A DNA stretch of 64,000 nucleotides from Candidatus Woesearchaeota archaeon (GTDB lineage Archaea > Nanobdellota > Nanobdellia > Woesearchaeales > SM23-78), in NCBI GenBank assembly GCA_016932315.1, contig JAFGDD010000014.1, forward strand, positions 1-64,000, in the 5' to 3' direction. The notes beneath the pieces are model-generated. The model worked only from the letters and a program-made list of their open reading frames with translations, did not search any database and was not told the origin of the DNA. Position 1 is the stretch's first letter; every line of letters begins with the position of its first letter. This document shows, piece by piece, positions 7,891 through 15,264 of the stretch. The position numbers and the translations under genes are program-made.

Positions 7891-8079
7891 GATTATATCC
7901 TTCAACAGAAAAAAGCACAAATCTTTATGAACAAGTTTTTCTGATAATACAAGGTAATGCAAACAACTATATAAAGGATTCTGTTTTTAAGGCATAACGA
8001 CCTGTTTATGCGCAGGTTAATAGAGGGATTTCCCTTTCTGAACACAAAAAAAATTATTGCGACCTTTTCTTTTGGAAAG

Positions 8080-8105
8080 AAAAATTCGCGCTTAAGCGAA
8101 TTTTT
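8080..8105. terminator. Hairpin followed by a T run
   Basis: AAAAATTCGC and GCGAATTTTT form a perfect 10-bp stem around a 6-nt loop, followed by further Ts. It lies in the 329-nt spacer 7891-8219, which otherwise contains AT-rich DNA, the next hairpin and the promoter at its right end. It resembles a terminator, but its orientation is undetermined. Confidence 0.4.
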
Positions 8106-8110
8106 TTTCA

Positions 8111-8155
8111 AAAAATTGCGTGGAGTTTAAAGCCCTTAATTTAGGCGCAATTTTT
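8111..8155. repeat. Second AT-rich inverted repeat
   Basis: AAAAATTGCG (8111-8120) and CGCAATTTTT (8146-8155) pair perfectly across a 25-nt loop, directly after the previous hairpin. The A5/T5 closing stems resemble those of the structured elements near 11.0, 13.9 and 42.3 kb. Confidence 0.45.
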
Positions 8156-8219
8156 TGTAAGAAAAGCTCGTTAAAAGAAAAAAAGATTTATTAACTCATG
8201 CCGGTTTTTTACATTTGTT

Positions 8220-8882
8220 ATGAAGCTTTCAAGCTATAAAGCCAAGATTCCTGAGAAAATCTATTCTGAGATAGAAAAACGAGGCTTTCTTGAGCTTCGC
8301 CCCTGCCAGGCCAAGAGCATCGATGCAGGCCTTTTTGATGACAAGAACCTCTTGGTGTGCACGCCAACAGCATCTGGCAAGACTCTTGTGGCAGAGCTAG
8401 CTTTTCTTAATGCAATACTGCATGACAAGGGCAAAGCAGTCTATGTTGTTCCTCTCCGTGCCCTGGCGAATGAGAAGTTCAAGACATTCAAGAAAGATTA
8501 CCCAAACATTAAAACAGCAATCAGCTCTGGCGATATTGACAGCGCAGACTCATTCCTTGAAAGGTATGACTTAATTATTACGACGTCAGAGAAGTTTGAC
8601 TCTTTAATCAGGCACAAGGCTCCCTGGCTGAGAGGAGTAAAAACAGTTATTATTGATGAAGTTCACTTACTAAATGATCCTGGCAGAGGACCAACGCTTG
8701 AAGTGCTCATCACAATTCTTCGTTCTGTTCTTAAGAACTTACAACTCATTGCACTATCTGCAACCATAGGCAATCCTAAGGAACTTGCAGAATGGTTAGA
8801 AGCAAAATTAGTCATTGATGACTGGCGGCCAGTAAGGCTTGACAAAGGAGTTTATCTTGACGGAGAAATTGAGTACAGGTAA
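8220..8882 (+). CDS. Truncated Hel308/Ski2-like helicase (RecA1 domain only)
   Basis: The 220 residues correspond to the N-terminal RecA domain of archaeal Hel308: Q-like region (about 24-30), PTASGKT (49-55), PLRALANEK (78-86), TSEKFD (122-127), DEVH (146-149) and LSATIGN (179-185). Full Hel308 is about 700 residues, with RecA2, winged-helix and ratchet domains; none follows in any frame before purA at 8956. The coding sequence ends cleanly after the RecA1 boundary. It may be a decayed gene or a stand-alone domain. ATPase residues are intact, but duplex unwinding would need a second RecA domain. Confidence 0.85.
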   Translation: MKLSSYKAKIPEKIYSEIEKRGFLELRPCQAKSIDAGLFDDKNLLVCTPTASGKTLVAELAFLNAILHDKGKAVYVVPLRALANEKFKTFKKDYPNIKTAISSGDIDSADSFLERYDLIITTSEKFDSLIRHKAPWLRGVKTVIIDEVHLLNDPGRGPTLEVLITILRSVLKNLQLIALSATIGNPKELAEWLEAKLVIDDWRPVRLDKGVYLDGEIEYR

Positions 8883-8955
8883 AAAGCAATTATAATAACA
8901 AAATATAAAAATAAAATCAGATTCAGCAATTCTTAGAGGTGGGGGATGTGAGTTT

Positions 8956-10410
8956 ATGGGTGAAGCAGGAAAATCTACTGTTGGTATCGGATTGCAATAT
9001 GGTGATGAAGGCAAAGGCAGAGTAACTGACACCCTGCTACCTGGCTATGGCGCCGTTGGCCAGTTCAATGGCGGCCCGAATCGCGGGCACACTGTCAATG
9101 AAGGAAATATTGAGGTTAAGCTTCACCACCTTCCCAGCGGCATATTCCACAAGAACATACTTCTTTACACCGGAAGCGGCTGCGTTATCAATCCTGTAAA
9201 ATTAGTTGCAGAAGTAAAAGAAGTGGAATCCAAAGGGGTAAGCATTGATGGCAGGTTCTTTATTTCAGGCAATGTAAGCCTCATCCGGCCAGACCACTTA
9301 ATATTTGATGAAATATATGGGCGTGATATCGGAAGCACCAGTAATGGCATTGGCCCAGCCTATGTTGACAGGGCCATGAGGGCAGTGGGCAAAGAGATAA
9401 AGAACATCAGACTGGGAGATTACCTGTCAAACCCAGATAAATTCAAGCCGATTATTGCAATGAACCTTGAAAAAATAATCTGGGAGCATGACCTGGATAA
9501 TCCTGAATCAGAACTTGCTAAAGAGCGTGAACTAATCAGGCAGCTTCTCGATGTTGAGAAAGTAGTTAATAAATTTCATGAAAACACTCTTGCTATTGAG
9601 AAGTATCTTTGCAAAGACCCAATGATGATAACCAACCTTGTTGAAGGCGGGATGAATATCTTCTTTGAAGGATCCCAGTCTATAGGGCTTGATTGCACCA
9701 CAGGAATGGTTCCTTATGTTACTTCAAGCAACACACTAGCAGGAGCAGCTTATTCTGGTGGAGACCTGCCCCCTGAGTATCATCACAAAATAATTGGAGT
9801 AGCCAAAGCTATTATGTCGAGAGTCGGGCATGGACCTTTTGTTTCTGAATTTGGAGTTGGAAAGTCAGAAGAATACTGGGCAGAAGGCTTGGGACGCGCC
9901 CATACCAAGGAAAAAGAGCTGGCTCAATGGAATCCTAATGAACTCATTAAATCAGATGATCCTTTTTACATAGGAATAGCCTTGCGCATGCTTCAAGGGG
10001 ATGAGTACGGCGCCACAACCAAAAAGCCAAGAAGAATGGGCATGCTGGACTTGGTAATGCTTAGGCAGAACTGCAAGCTTAATGGAGTTGATGAGCTCTA
10101 TATTAACAAGTTTGACTGCCTCAACTTGTATTCAAGAACCAAGCTTCCCGGAATCCCAATGGTGATTGCGTATGAGCTGGACGGAAAACAAATTGATTAC
10201 ATGCCTTCATCTATGGAAGAACTAAGCAGGGTCAAGCCCGTAATCGAGTACCTGCCTTTTATCAAGAAGGATATATCTGAAATAAGGAAATATGAGAATA
10301 TTAGCTCTGAAGCCAAAAATGCTATCAAGTTCATTGAAGAACACGTTGGCACCCGGATATACGGCATCGGTGTTGGCCCAAAAAGAGAGCAGTTTATTAT
10401 GATAAAATAA
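8956..10410 (+). CDS. purA: Adenylosuccinate synthetase
   Basis: The 484-residue enzyme makes adenylosuccinate from IMP, Asp and GTP in AMP synthesis. Visible motifs are LQYGDEGKGR (13-22, with catalytic Asp17), GPNRGHT, STSNGIGPAY and, near the C-terminus, GVGPKREQ. It is longer than short archaeal PurA (about 340) and typical bacterial PurA (about 430), through insertions between about residues 150 and 220. The Asp of GDEGKG argues against the phage PurZ variant. The start ATG follows a G-rich GAGGTGGGGG site. No purB is in the window. Confidence 0.94.
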   Translation: MGEAGKSTVGIGLQYGDEGKGRVTDTLLPGYGAVGQFNGGPNRGHTVNEGNIEVKLHHLPSGIFHKNILLYTGSGCVINPVKLVAEVKEVESKGVSIDGRFFISGNVSLIRPDHLIFDEIYGRDIGSTSNGIGPAYVDRAMRAVGKEIKNIRLGDYLSNPDKFKPIIAMNLEKIIWEHDLDNPESELAKERELIRQLLDVEKVVNKFHENTLAIEKYLCKDPMMITNLVEGGMNIFFEGSQSIGLDCTTGMVPYVTSSNTLAGAAYSGGDLPPEYHHKIIGVAKAIMSRVGHGPFVSEFGVGKSEEYWAEGLGRAHTKEKELAQWNPNELIKSDDPFYIGIALRMLQGDEYGATTKKPRRMGMLDLVMLRQNCKLNGVDELYINKFDCLNLYSRTKLPGIPMVIAYELDGKQIDYMPSSMEELSRVKPVIEYLPFIKKDISEIRKYENISSEAKNAIKFIEEHVGTRIYGIGVGPKREQFIMIK

Positions 10411-10446
10411 GAGTAACAGAGAAGAATAAAAGAATTATTAAACTTT

Positions 10447-10932
10447 TCATATCACACCCATAGCTGGCAGCACTCCAAGGATTATCTGTAGCAGTATGAA
10501 GAACATGTTTTTGAAAACATCTTTTCTCATGAGCTTTTTATCAGGGTAGACGTCCATGTAAGAGTAGATTATGCTCAACAACCAGCTGGTTATGAAGAAT
10601 GCCATGGCTATTAGCGTGTTTAAGTAGATGGCTGCTATTATTCCGACTATATTCAGCAGGAAGGTGTAGCCGCTTAGGAAGGTTATCCAGCTAAGGAAAT
10701 CCCATTCTTTTGAATGAGGCGCATAGCTCAGTTTTGAGAATGACAATGCAGATGTTAGGAGTAAAGGTATTGCTAGTATGAGCTCTAATGCTATTATTTT
10801 CTTTTCCAGGAATATCTGCGGCCTGATGGTGATGATGAATATGAATATTGTAAACGCTACTCCTATAAGTCTGACAGTGATTGCTAGCTTGCTCGAGGAT
10901 TTCCTCTTCTTGATCTCCTTATCCATAACCAT
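10447..10932 (-). CDS. Small integral membrane protein, unknown
   Basis: 161 residues: a short basic cytoplasmic N-terminus (KEIKKRKSSSK) and about five hydrophobic helices spread from residue 18 to the C-terminus. No catalytic or binding motif is visible. Met3 is an alternative start. It stands between purA and a structured intergenic element and has no apparent operon partner. Confidence 0.6.
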   Translation of the reverse strand: MVMDKEIKKRKSSSKLAITVRLIGVAFTIFIFIITIRPQIFLEKKIIALELILAIPLLLTSALSFSKLSYAPHSKEWDFLSWITFLSGYTFLLNIVGIIAAIYLNTLIAMAFFITSWLLSIIYSYMDVYPDKKLMRKDVFKNMFFILLQIILGVLPAMGVI

Positions 10933-10993
10933 ATTATCATCGGTTATTAACTTGATTATTTAAACTTTTTCTCTAGCCATAAATTATTCAAAA

Positions 10994-11158
10994 AAAAAGT
11001 CGCCGCCACCAAACAAAAGCTCTGCTTTTGATGGTGCCAGAAATTTATAATTTCTGAGCACCCGCAACAGCACCGTAAAAAAATTTTGTTAAAAATTTTT
11101 AGGTGCTCGGTGGCTATGACTGGGGATGCGCCCTCCGGGCTGTCATAGACGACTTTTT
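10994..11158. repeat. Multi-branched hairpin element E1
   Basis: Nested inverted repeats: AAAAAGTCG (10994-11002) with CGACTTTTT (11150-11158); GCCACC (11005-11010) with GGTGGC (11109-11114); GAGCACC (11056-11062) with GGTGCTC (11102-11108). Inside lie hairpins CAAAAGC-tct-GCTTTTG (11014-11030) and AGAAATT-tat-AATTTCT (11039-11055). A side arm pairs TATGAC with GTCATA (11115-11147) around GCCC-tcc-GGGC. The same layout with covarying stems occurs at 13900-14054. The right part forms the coding end of rdgB. Confidence 0.8.
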
Positions 11159-11713
11159 GCAAGGCGCGAAATACTTTTTCTCCAGCCACTTCCTGAACTC
11201 CTCAAACGCAAGCTTTCTATGGGATATCTTGTTCTTCTCCTCCAGCGTCATCTCTGAGAATCTTTTGGAATATCCTTCAGGCATAAATATCTGGTCCCAT
11301 TGGAAACGAGTGTCGCCTGCAGGAGAGACTATTATTCCACGAATCCTGCCTTGAAAGACAAGAGGTTCATTACCAGGCTCACAATAGCCTATGCTAACCA
11401 TTGCAACAGCTCCTCTGTCCTTGTACTTGTTAGCGAGTTCATAAAGCCCAGTTAATCCCATCTTTCTTAAGAAACCCTTGATGTAAGGTCCTGGTAAGCC
11501 ATTCAGTGCATTGAAGCATAGGCTTGTGTCCTCAACAAAAACAGCTTTACTGGTTTTTTCTGCTGCAAGCCTCACCTTTTCCTTGACAATCTCATCAGGC
11601 TCTCCCTGCAGTTCTGGCAAGTCAATTTCTAGCTGTTCAACATCAAAACCTTTCAGTATATCTCTTACTTCCCTGAATTTTTCCTTGTTGCCTGTGACAA
11701 AGTAGAGTTTCAT
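11114..11713 (-). CDS. rdgB: XTP/dITP pyrophosphatase (HAM1/RdgB family)
   Basis: 199 residues. The family hydrolyses non-canonical purine triphosphates. Motifs are VTGNKEKF (5-12), the catalytic acidic pair in VEDTSL (about 60-65), GLPGPYIKGF, a WDQIFMPEG segment and ISHR. The catalytic core is complete. The last 20 or so residues (after EKKYFAP) are encoded by the right half of element E1 and end in a basic tail unlike the family, so insertion of the element probably replaced the original stop. Confidence 0.9.
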   Translation of the reverse strand: MKLYFVTGNKEKFREVRDILKGFDVEQLEIDLPELQGEPDEIVKEKVRLAAEKTSKAVFVEDTSLCFNALNGLPGPYIKGFLRKMGLTGLYELANKYKDRGAVAMVSIGYCEPGNEPLVFQGRIRGIIVSPAGDTRFQWDQIFMPEGYSKRFSEMTLEEKNKISHRKLAFEEFRKWLEKKYFAPCKKSSMTARRAHPQS

Positions 11714-11750
11714 TTTGAAAATAATAAAAAATAATACGAGCGCGTCCGGA

Positions 11751-11943
11751 CTTTCGCCAGATTTTCACATAGTTGGTAACGCGGAGGACTTAACGAAGTT
11801 AATGTCCTCCTTGCTTGTTTTTTACCAGATTCAACAAAAGCTTTAGCTTTTGATGTGCGAAGAAAAGCCTTGCTTTTCTAGCACAACGAAACAAGTTTCG
11901 TTTGCTCAAAAACTTTTGTTTTTGCTGTTTCGCAAAAATCTGT
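11751..11943 (-). other. T-loop intron (59/60) of tRNA-Arg
   Basis: UUCG on the 5' side pairs with CGAA on the 3' side as a 4-bp helix. It is flanked by 3-nt bulges AAA and AGU and closed on the intron side by CAGATTTT/AAAATCTG, a bulge-helix-bulge shape for the archaeal splicing endonuclease. Cutting at position 2 of each bulge restores the T loop. The 193-nt intron is packed with hairpins, including CAAAAGCT-aa-AGCTTTTG, CAAAAAC-aaaa-GTTTTTG-type arms and GGAGGAC/GTCCTCC, resembling element E1. Confidence 0.78.
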
Positions 11944-11964
11944 TTCGAACCGGAGTCTCCTGGT

Positions 11965-11999
11965 AACCACAGGTCCTTTACAAAGCGTAAAGGCGGCTT
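11965..11999 (-). other. Anticodon-loop intron (37/38) of tRNA-Arg
   Basis: A 35-nt insertion lies between G37 and A38, the standard archaeal position. Bulges GG|A and UU|A fit the cut sites. The intron contains a 7-bp hairpin, CCTTTAC paired with GTAAAGG. The central helix as drawn has one U-U mismatch. Confidence 0.8.
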
Positions 12000-12116
12000 C
12001 CGAAGCCAAGTGTGCTATCCAAGCTATACCACGCGCCCAATGAAGAGCATTAATAAAGAGATGTTTATATAATTAATCATAATTAATCAATATTTCATCT
12101 GAAATTTTAGATAATA

Positions 12117-12124
12117 TTTATATA
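12117..12124 (+). promoter_or_regulatory. TATA box for the PP-loop gene
   Basis: TTTATATA is centred about 27-28 nt before the ATG at 12148, fitting a leaderless transcript divergent from the tRNA-Arg gene. Confidence 0.5.
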
Positions 12125-12147
12125 GCTTCTGTGGTTTCTGGCAAAGC

Positions 12148-13245
12148 ATGAAAGCTGCAAAACTCAGTCATAATGGTCTGGAAGCCGTTCTTGAGCATAA
12201 TGGGAGAACAGAGCGTTTATTAGTCAAGGATTATCCTTATATCAAGGGCTTTGAACCAGTTTTTGCTCAATTCTGCGCATTCCACCTATTGGCGCCGCAC
12301 CTGCCCAAGAATGTCATTTCTAACTTTCCAATATCAAATCCTATGATTAAACTAATTAATAAGATGTATAGTTTTGAGGGCGAGCCATCTCCCAGAATAA
12401 GTAGTCCAAAAGTAAATATTGCAGGCATTCCATTCAAAACATCGAATGATAAGGCAGTAATATCATATTCAGCAGGCAAGGATTCTATGTGGAATCTTTG
12501 GTGGGCGCAGGAAGAATTTGGCAAGGATAATGTTCTTGCAGCCCACATAAGCGGCCTGAACAGATCCAATTCTTCTGATGAAACGAGATATGCACTAAGG
12601 CAGAGCAAAAAATTTGATTTTAGCCTTGAGATGCTCCAATTATGCAATGGCTCTGGCGGGAAAGGATACCAGGTAATGCGCTCCAGAGACATGTTCATGG
12701 TTGGAATTTTAATTCCTTATGCGTTAAATTTCGGGGCGTCAAATATTATTATTGAAGGATTCGGAGAAGATGTCAGGAGCAGCGAACCATTCACAGGGCA
12801 TGAACAAAACATGCTATTATTCAATAAAACTCTGAAAGAAATGAACATTCCAATAAGGGTTAAGTGGAGAAACAGGAAAGAAATGGATGTGGTCAAGGAT
12901 TTATACATCAACAAGCCAGACTGGATGTCTGAAGTATGCAATTGTTTTTCTCCAAGCCATTACAAAATTGCTCTTCATAATAGCTGGGAGAGAAGAACGC
13001 CATCAATAAGATTATATGATTCACAATGCGGCTCCTGCGTGAAATGCAGGATAATTAACATCGGCAGGATACTTTATGACCCTAATTTCGAAGCCACAGA
13101 GGAAGATATAACATATTATATAAAATCGACAGAGAAGTGGTATGCCGAGCATAAAATTACGCATAATGATATGATTGGCGGAAGCTTCTTAGAAGCCCTG
13201 ACAAAGGCAGCAAAAATCCATGATATTGATTTATCGAAAATATAA
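12148..13245 (+). CDS. QueC-like PP-loop ATP pyrophosphatase
   Basis: The protein has 365 residues. After about 110 N-terminal residues of unknown fold comes an N-type PP-loop, SYSAGKDS (about 109-116), which binds ATP and activates a substrate by adenylation. Near the C-terminus, CNCFSP and CGSCVKCR provide cysteines for a zinc site like that of QueC (7-cyano-7-deazaguanine synthase). QueC is only about 220 residues, so this is a larger relative and the substrate may differ. An archaeosine-type tRNA modification role is possible, but no other pathway gene is nearby. Confidence 0.7.
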   Translation: MKAAKLSHNGLEAVLEHNGRTERLLVKDYPYIKGFEPVFAQFCAFHLLAPHLPKNVISNFPISNPMIKLINKMYSFEGEPSPRISSPKVNIAGIPFKTSNDKAVISYSAGKDSMWNLWWAQEEFGKDNVLAAHISGLNRSNSSDETRYALRQSKKFDFSLEMLQLCNGSGGKGYQVMRSRDMFMVGILIPYALNFGASNIIIEGFGEDVRSSEPFTGHEQNMLLFNKTLKEMNIPIRVKWRNRKEMDVVKDLYINKPDWMSEVCNCFSPSHYKIALHNSWERRTPSIRLYDSQCGSCVKCRIINIGRILYDPNFEATEEDITYYIKSTEKWYAEHKITHNDMIGGSFLEALTKAAKIHDIDLSKI

Positions 13246-13281
13246 TTTCTAAGAACGCAATAAGAAAAAATCAAAAAATCT

Positions 13282-13560
13282 TTATTTCTTTACCAGCGTT
13301 ATCTCAATTGTGGATACCCGGACGTCCTGGCCTTCCTGGTTCTTGAATCCTTCAGAGTCAATCCTTATCTCTTTCAGGGCTATCTGGTCCTTGAGGAATC
13401 TCTTCATCACGACTTCTGCTACGTCAACTGCCCTGCTGATGAATTTCCCCCTAGCTTTTATGGTTACTTCCTGGGCTCCCTTTGTCGTGAACTGCACCAC
13501 GACTCCTGTGACATAGTTCATGAAAGGCTTGTTGCCTATAAATACTGAGTTGTCGTCCAT
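13282..13560 (-). CDS. albA: Alba chromatin protein
   Basis: 92 residues beginning MDDNSVFIGNKPFMNYV, the standard Alba start, with the basic DNA/RNA-binding hairpin region and the helical KARGKFISRAVDVAE segment. Alba dimers coat DNA and RNA. The ATG at 13560 follows a GGGTG site; a TTG one codon upstream is less likely. The Lys near residue 12 is the position acetylated in other archaea. Confidence 0.95.
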   Translation of the reverse strand: MDDNSVFIGNKPFMNYVTGVVVQFTTKGAQEVTIKARGKFISRAVDVAEVVMKRFLKDQIALKEIRIDSEGFKNQEGQDVRVSTIEITLVKK

Positions 13561-13654
13561 CAAAAATCACCCTGTTGATTTTTGGGGACCCCAAAAGTTG
13601 CACTTTTGTTGTCTGCCATTCCAATCCCCCTTGTTGTTGTTCGTCAATACTGCC

Positions 13655-13846
13655 TTAGCTTGCCTGAGCTTTGATCATCCTGGTAACATAGCCAGCTATG
13701 ATGTTCCTTAATTTCTTGGACTTTACAGTCACAAGCTCTGCCACTTTAATCTTGTTCTCCTCGTAATTAGCGCTAAAGCTATCCCTGTGCTCTTCTAGCA
13801 ATGAGTGCGTTATTGACTTCACTAGTCTAGTCTTGATTCTACCCAT
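13655..13846 (-). CDS. rps17e: 30S ribosomal protein S17e
   Basis: 63 residues with the S17e pattern GRIKTRLVKSIT at the N-terminus and a KSKKLRNIIAGYVTRMI C-terminal motif. The length is normal for archaeal S17e. It is on the same strand as the Alba gene, 94 nt upstream of it. A TTTATAAA-like stretch at about 13870 on the upstream side may be its promoter. Confidence 0.95.
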   Translation of the reverse strand: MGRIKTRLVKSITHSLLEEHRDSFSANYEENKIKVAELVTVKSKKLRNIIAGYVTRMIKAQAS

Positions 13847-13899
13847 GGAGGGATGAGAAAGGAGAGTGGTTTATAAAGGTTTTGGGGAAAAAGTCAAAA

Positions 13900-14054
13900 A
13901 AAAAGTCGCCGCAACCAGCAACAGCGCCAAGGACGATAACAAATTTTAATTTGTTGTATGCAAGAGTATACTCAAAACGAAGTTTTGTTGAGGACTTGGT
14001 GCAAGGTTGCTTTGATGGGGGGCGCCCCCTTCGGGGTGTCAAAGGCGACTTTTT
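13900..14054. repeat. Multi-branched hairpin element E2
   Basis: It has the same architecture as E1: AAAAAGTCGCC (13900-13910) with GGCGACTTTTT (14044-14054); GCAACC (13911-13916) with GGTTGC (14005-14010); GCGCCAAG (13924-13931) with CTTGGTGC (13995-14002). Internal hairpins are AACAAATT/AATTTGTT (13938-13955), GAGTATACTC (13964-13973) and CAAAAC-gaa-GTTTTG (13973-13987). The side arm pairs CTTTGA with TCAAAG (14010-14044) around CCCC-ttc-GGGG. E1 has GCCACC/GGTGGC where E2 has GCAACC/GGTTGC, a compensatory change. It abuts the stop codon at 14059. Confidence 0.8.
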
Positions 14055-14058
14055 GCAG

Positions 14059-14436
14059 TTAGAAATACTCACTTTTCTTTCCAGATATCCGAAAGCCATA
14101 AATTGACCAGAACTTGCCTTTTAATGCTTTTTTTGGGTCATAAACGCCTTTCTGAGCGCCCATGCAGCTCATGTTTGGCTCTCCAGTGCCCCTGCTTTCC
14201 AATAAAAAATCAGAATTTACAAAATAGGCATCATCAGGCAAAGGGCTTTTATCCACTCTTACAAAAGATGCGTTCGGAATCAATAGCCCTTTATCTTTCA
14301 TAACAAAAAAATATTTGGAGCCAAAAAAAAGGTTGTCAGCCATGCTTCCATTATATTTTCTTAAATAGTCTTCCAGACTCCCATTCCTTTTAGGAGAGTA
14401 AGGTTCTGCTCCAAACACGTCAGTTTCAAGACCCAT
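14059..14436 (-). CDS. Hypothetical protein
   Basis: 125 residues with no recognised domain. It is rich in Gly, Phe, Tyr and Ser and contains a segment GTGEPNMSCMGAQKGVYDP and a C-terminus GFRISGKKSEYF. No signal peptide or membrane helix is evident. The stop codon lies 4 nt from element E2. A TATA-like sequence precedes the start near 14460. Confidence 0.55.
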   Translation of the reverse strand: MGLETDVFGAEPYSPKRNGSLEDYLRKYNGSMADNLFFGSKYFFVMKDKGLLIPNASFVRVDKSPLPDDAYFVNSDFLLESRGTGEPNMSCMGAQKGVYDPKKALKGKFWSIYGFRISGKKSEYF

Positions 14437-14455
14437 AAGAAAGATGAAACCTTAA

Positions 14456-15190
14456 CTAGTTTATAAAAATATCTTTTTGATTAAGAAAATCAGTTATTTC
14501 TTTTGCAGCCAGTTCTGGCTCATCAATTATCCAAGTGTGTTTTCTTTGAGGCATCATTCTAATTTCTAAATTGTTAAAAATTCTTTCTAATTGTTGTTTT
14601 CCAGAATCATTCATTTGACAGAATTCGTCATTCTCTGCATAAAGTATCAATGTTGGCTTCTCAATTAAATCATGATCAGCATAATCAACATTCTTTGTTT
14701 CTATGCTTATTCTTAAAGTAGTGATTGGCTTTTTTAGGCTGTTGACAAAATAGAACTTCGCATCAAGATTCTTTTTTATTATAATACTGCCCCTGCTCAG
14801 CATGTATTTAACAAGATTTTCTTCCACTTTAACCGGAGGGCTAATTCCTACAATTTTTTGAACATTAGGCTCATTGCCAAGAAAGAATCCAACTGCTGCA
14901 CCTATGGAGTACCCGATCTGATTATGCTCTTTTATCTTAAGTTTGCTTAAAAAATCAGATGTCAACTCAGCATACCCTGTTATTGTTGTTGGCTGGTTTT
15001 TTAGGTAATTAATTCCATACATTTCTGGAGCAATTATCTCGCAATTCATTTTTTCATGAATTTTCTCAAATAACCGGCTGAAATGAAACAATCTATTGCC
15101 ATAGCCGTGCAGAAAAAGCAGCGGCTCACCTTTTCCTGTGGTCTGGTATTTAATCCTGTTCTGCCCAACAGTCATAACATGGTGTTGCAT
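14456..15190 (-). CDS. Alpha/beta hydrolase
   Basis: 244 residues of alpha/beta hydrolase fold: an HG oxyanion motif in LLFLHGYGNR (about 24-33), a nucleophile elbow GYSIGA, an acidic residue in ENDEFCQ near 190 and a catalytic His in RKHTWIIDEP near 225. No signal peptide is seen, so it acts in the cytoplasm. The likely chemistry is ester or lipid hydrolysis. Met6 is an alternative start. A short inverted repeat CACT-aaaa-AGTG lies in the 74-nt gap to the upstream gene. Confidence 0.85.
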   Translation of the reverse strand: MQHHVMTVGQNRIKYQTTGKGEPLLFLHGYGNRLFHFSRLFEKIHEKMNCEIIAPEMYGINYLKNQPTTITGYAELTSDFLSKLKIKEHNQIGYSIGAAVGFFLGNEPNVQKIVGISPPVKVEENLVKYMLSRGSIIIKKNLDAKFYFVNSLKKPITTLRISIETKNVDYADHDLIEKPTLILYAENDEFCQMNDSGKQQLERIFNNLEIRMMPQRKHTWIIDEPELAAKEITDFLNQKDIFIN

Positions 15191-15264
15191 AAAGCATATT
15201 CGGTCGTTTCAACTTTATAAATTTTTCGTTTAGTAATCACTAAAAAGTGGTAATCATTTATGTT

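Larger units (their letters stand above)
11737..12038 (-). tRNA. tRNA-Arg(UCG) with two introns
   Basis: G1 is at 12038 and the discriminator G73 at 11737. The acceptor pairs GGGCGCG with CGCGCUC (one G-U pair). Anticodon stem CUUGG pairs with CCAGG, and UCG lies at 12003-12001. T stem UCCGG pairs with CCGGA. Removing a 35-nt anticodon-loop intron and a 193-nt T-loop intron leaves a 74-nt tRNA with a standard T loop UUCGAAU. The D stem has one A-C mismatch as read (G10-C25, U11-A24, A12xC23, U13-G22). No CCA is encoded. Confidence 0.85.

Noticed and set aside
8956-10410. PurZ-type (2-aminoadenine) synthetase
   Set aside because: The Asp of GDEGKG, replaced in PurZ, is present, and no phage nucleotide genes adjoin it.
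10956-11354. Short frames across element E1 on both strands
   Set aside because: They consist of hairpin sequence with no ribosome site; only the rdgB frame has family support.
11737-11770. GCGAAAGTCC resembling conserved region I of RNase P RNA
   Set aside because: The segment is fully explained as the 3' T stem, loop and acceptor of tRNA-Arg, and no other RNase P landmark follows.
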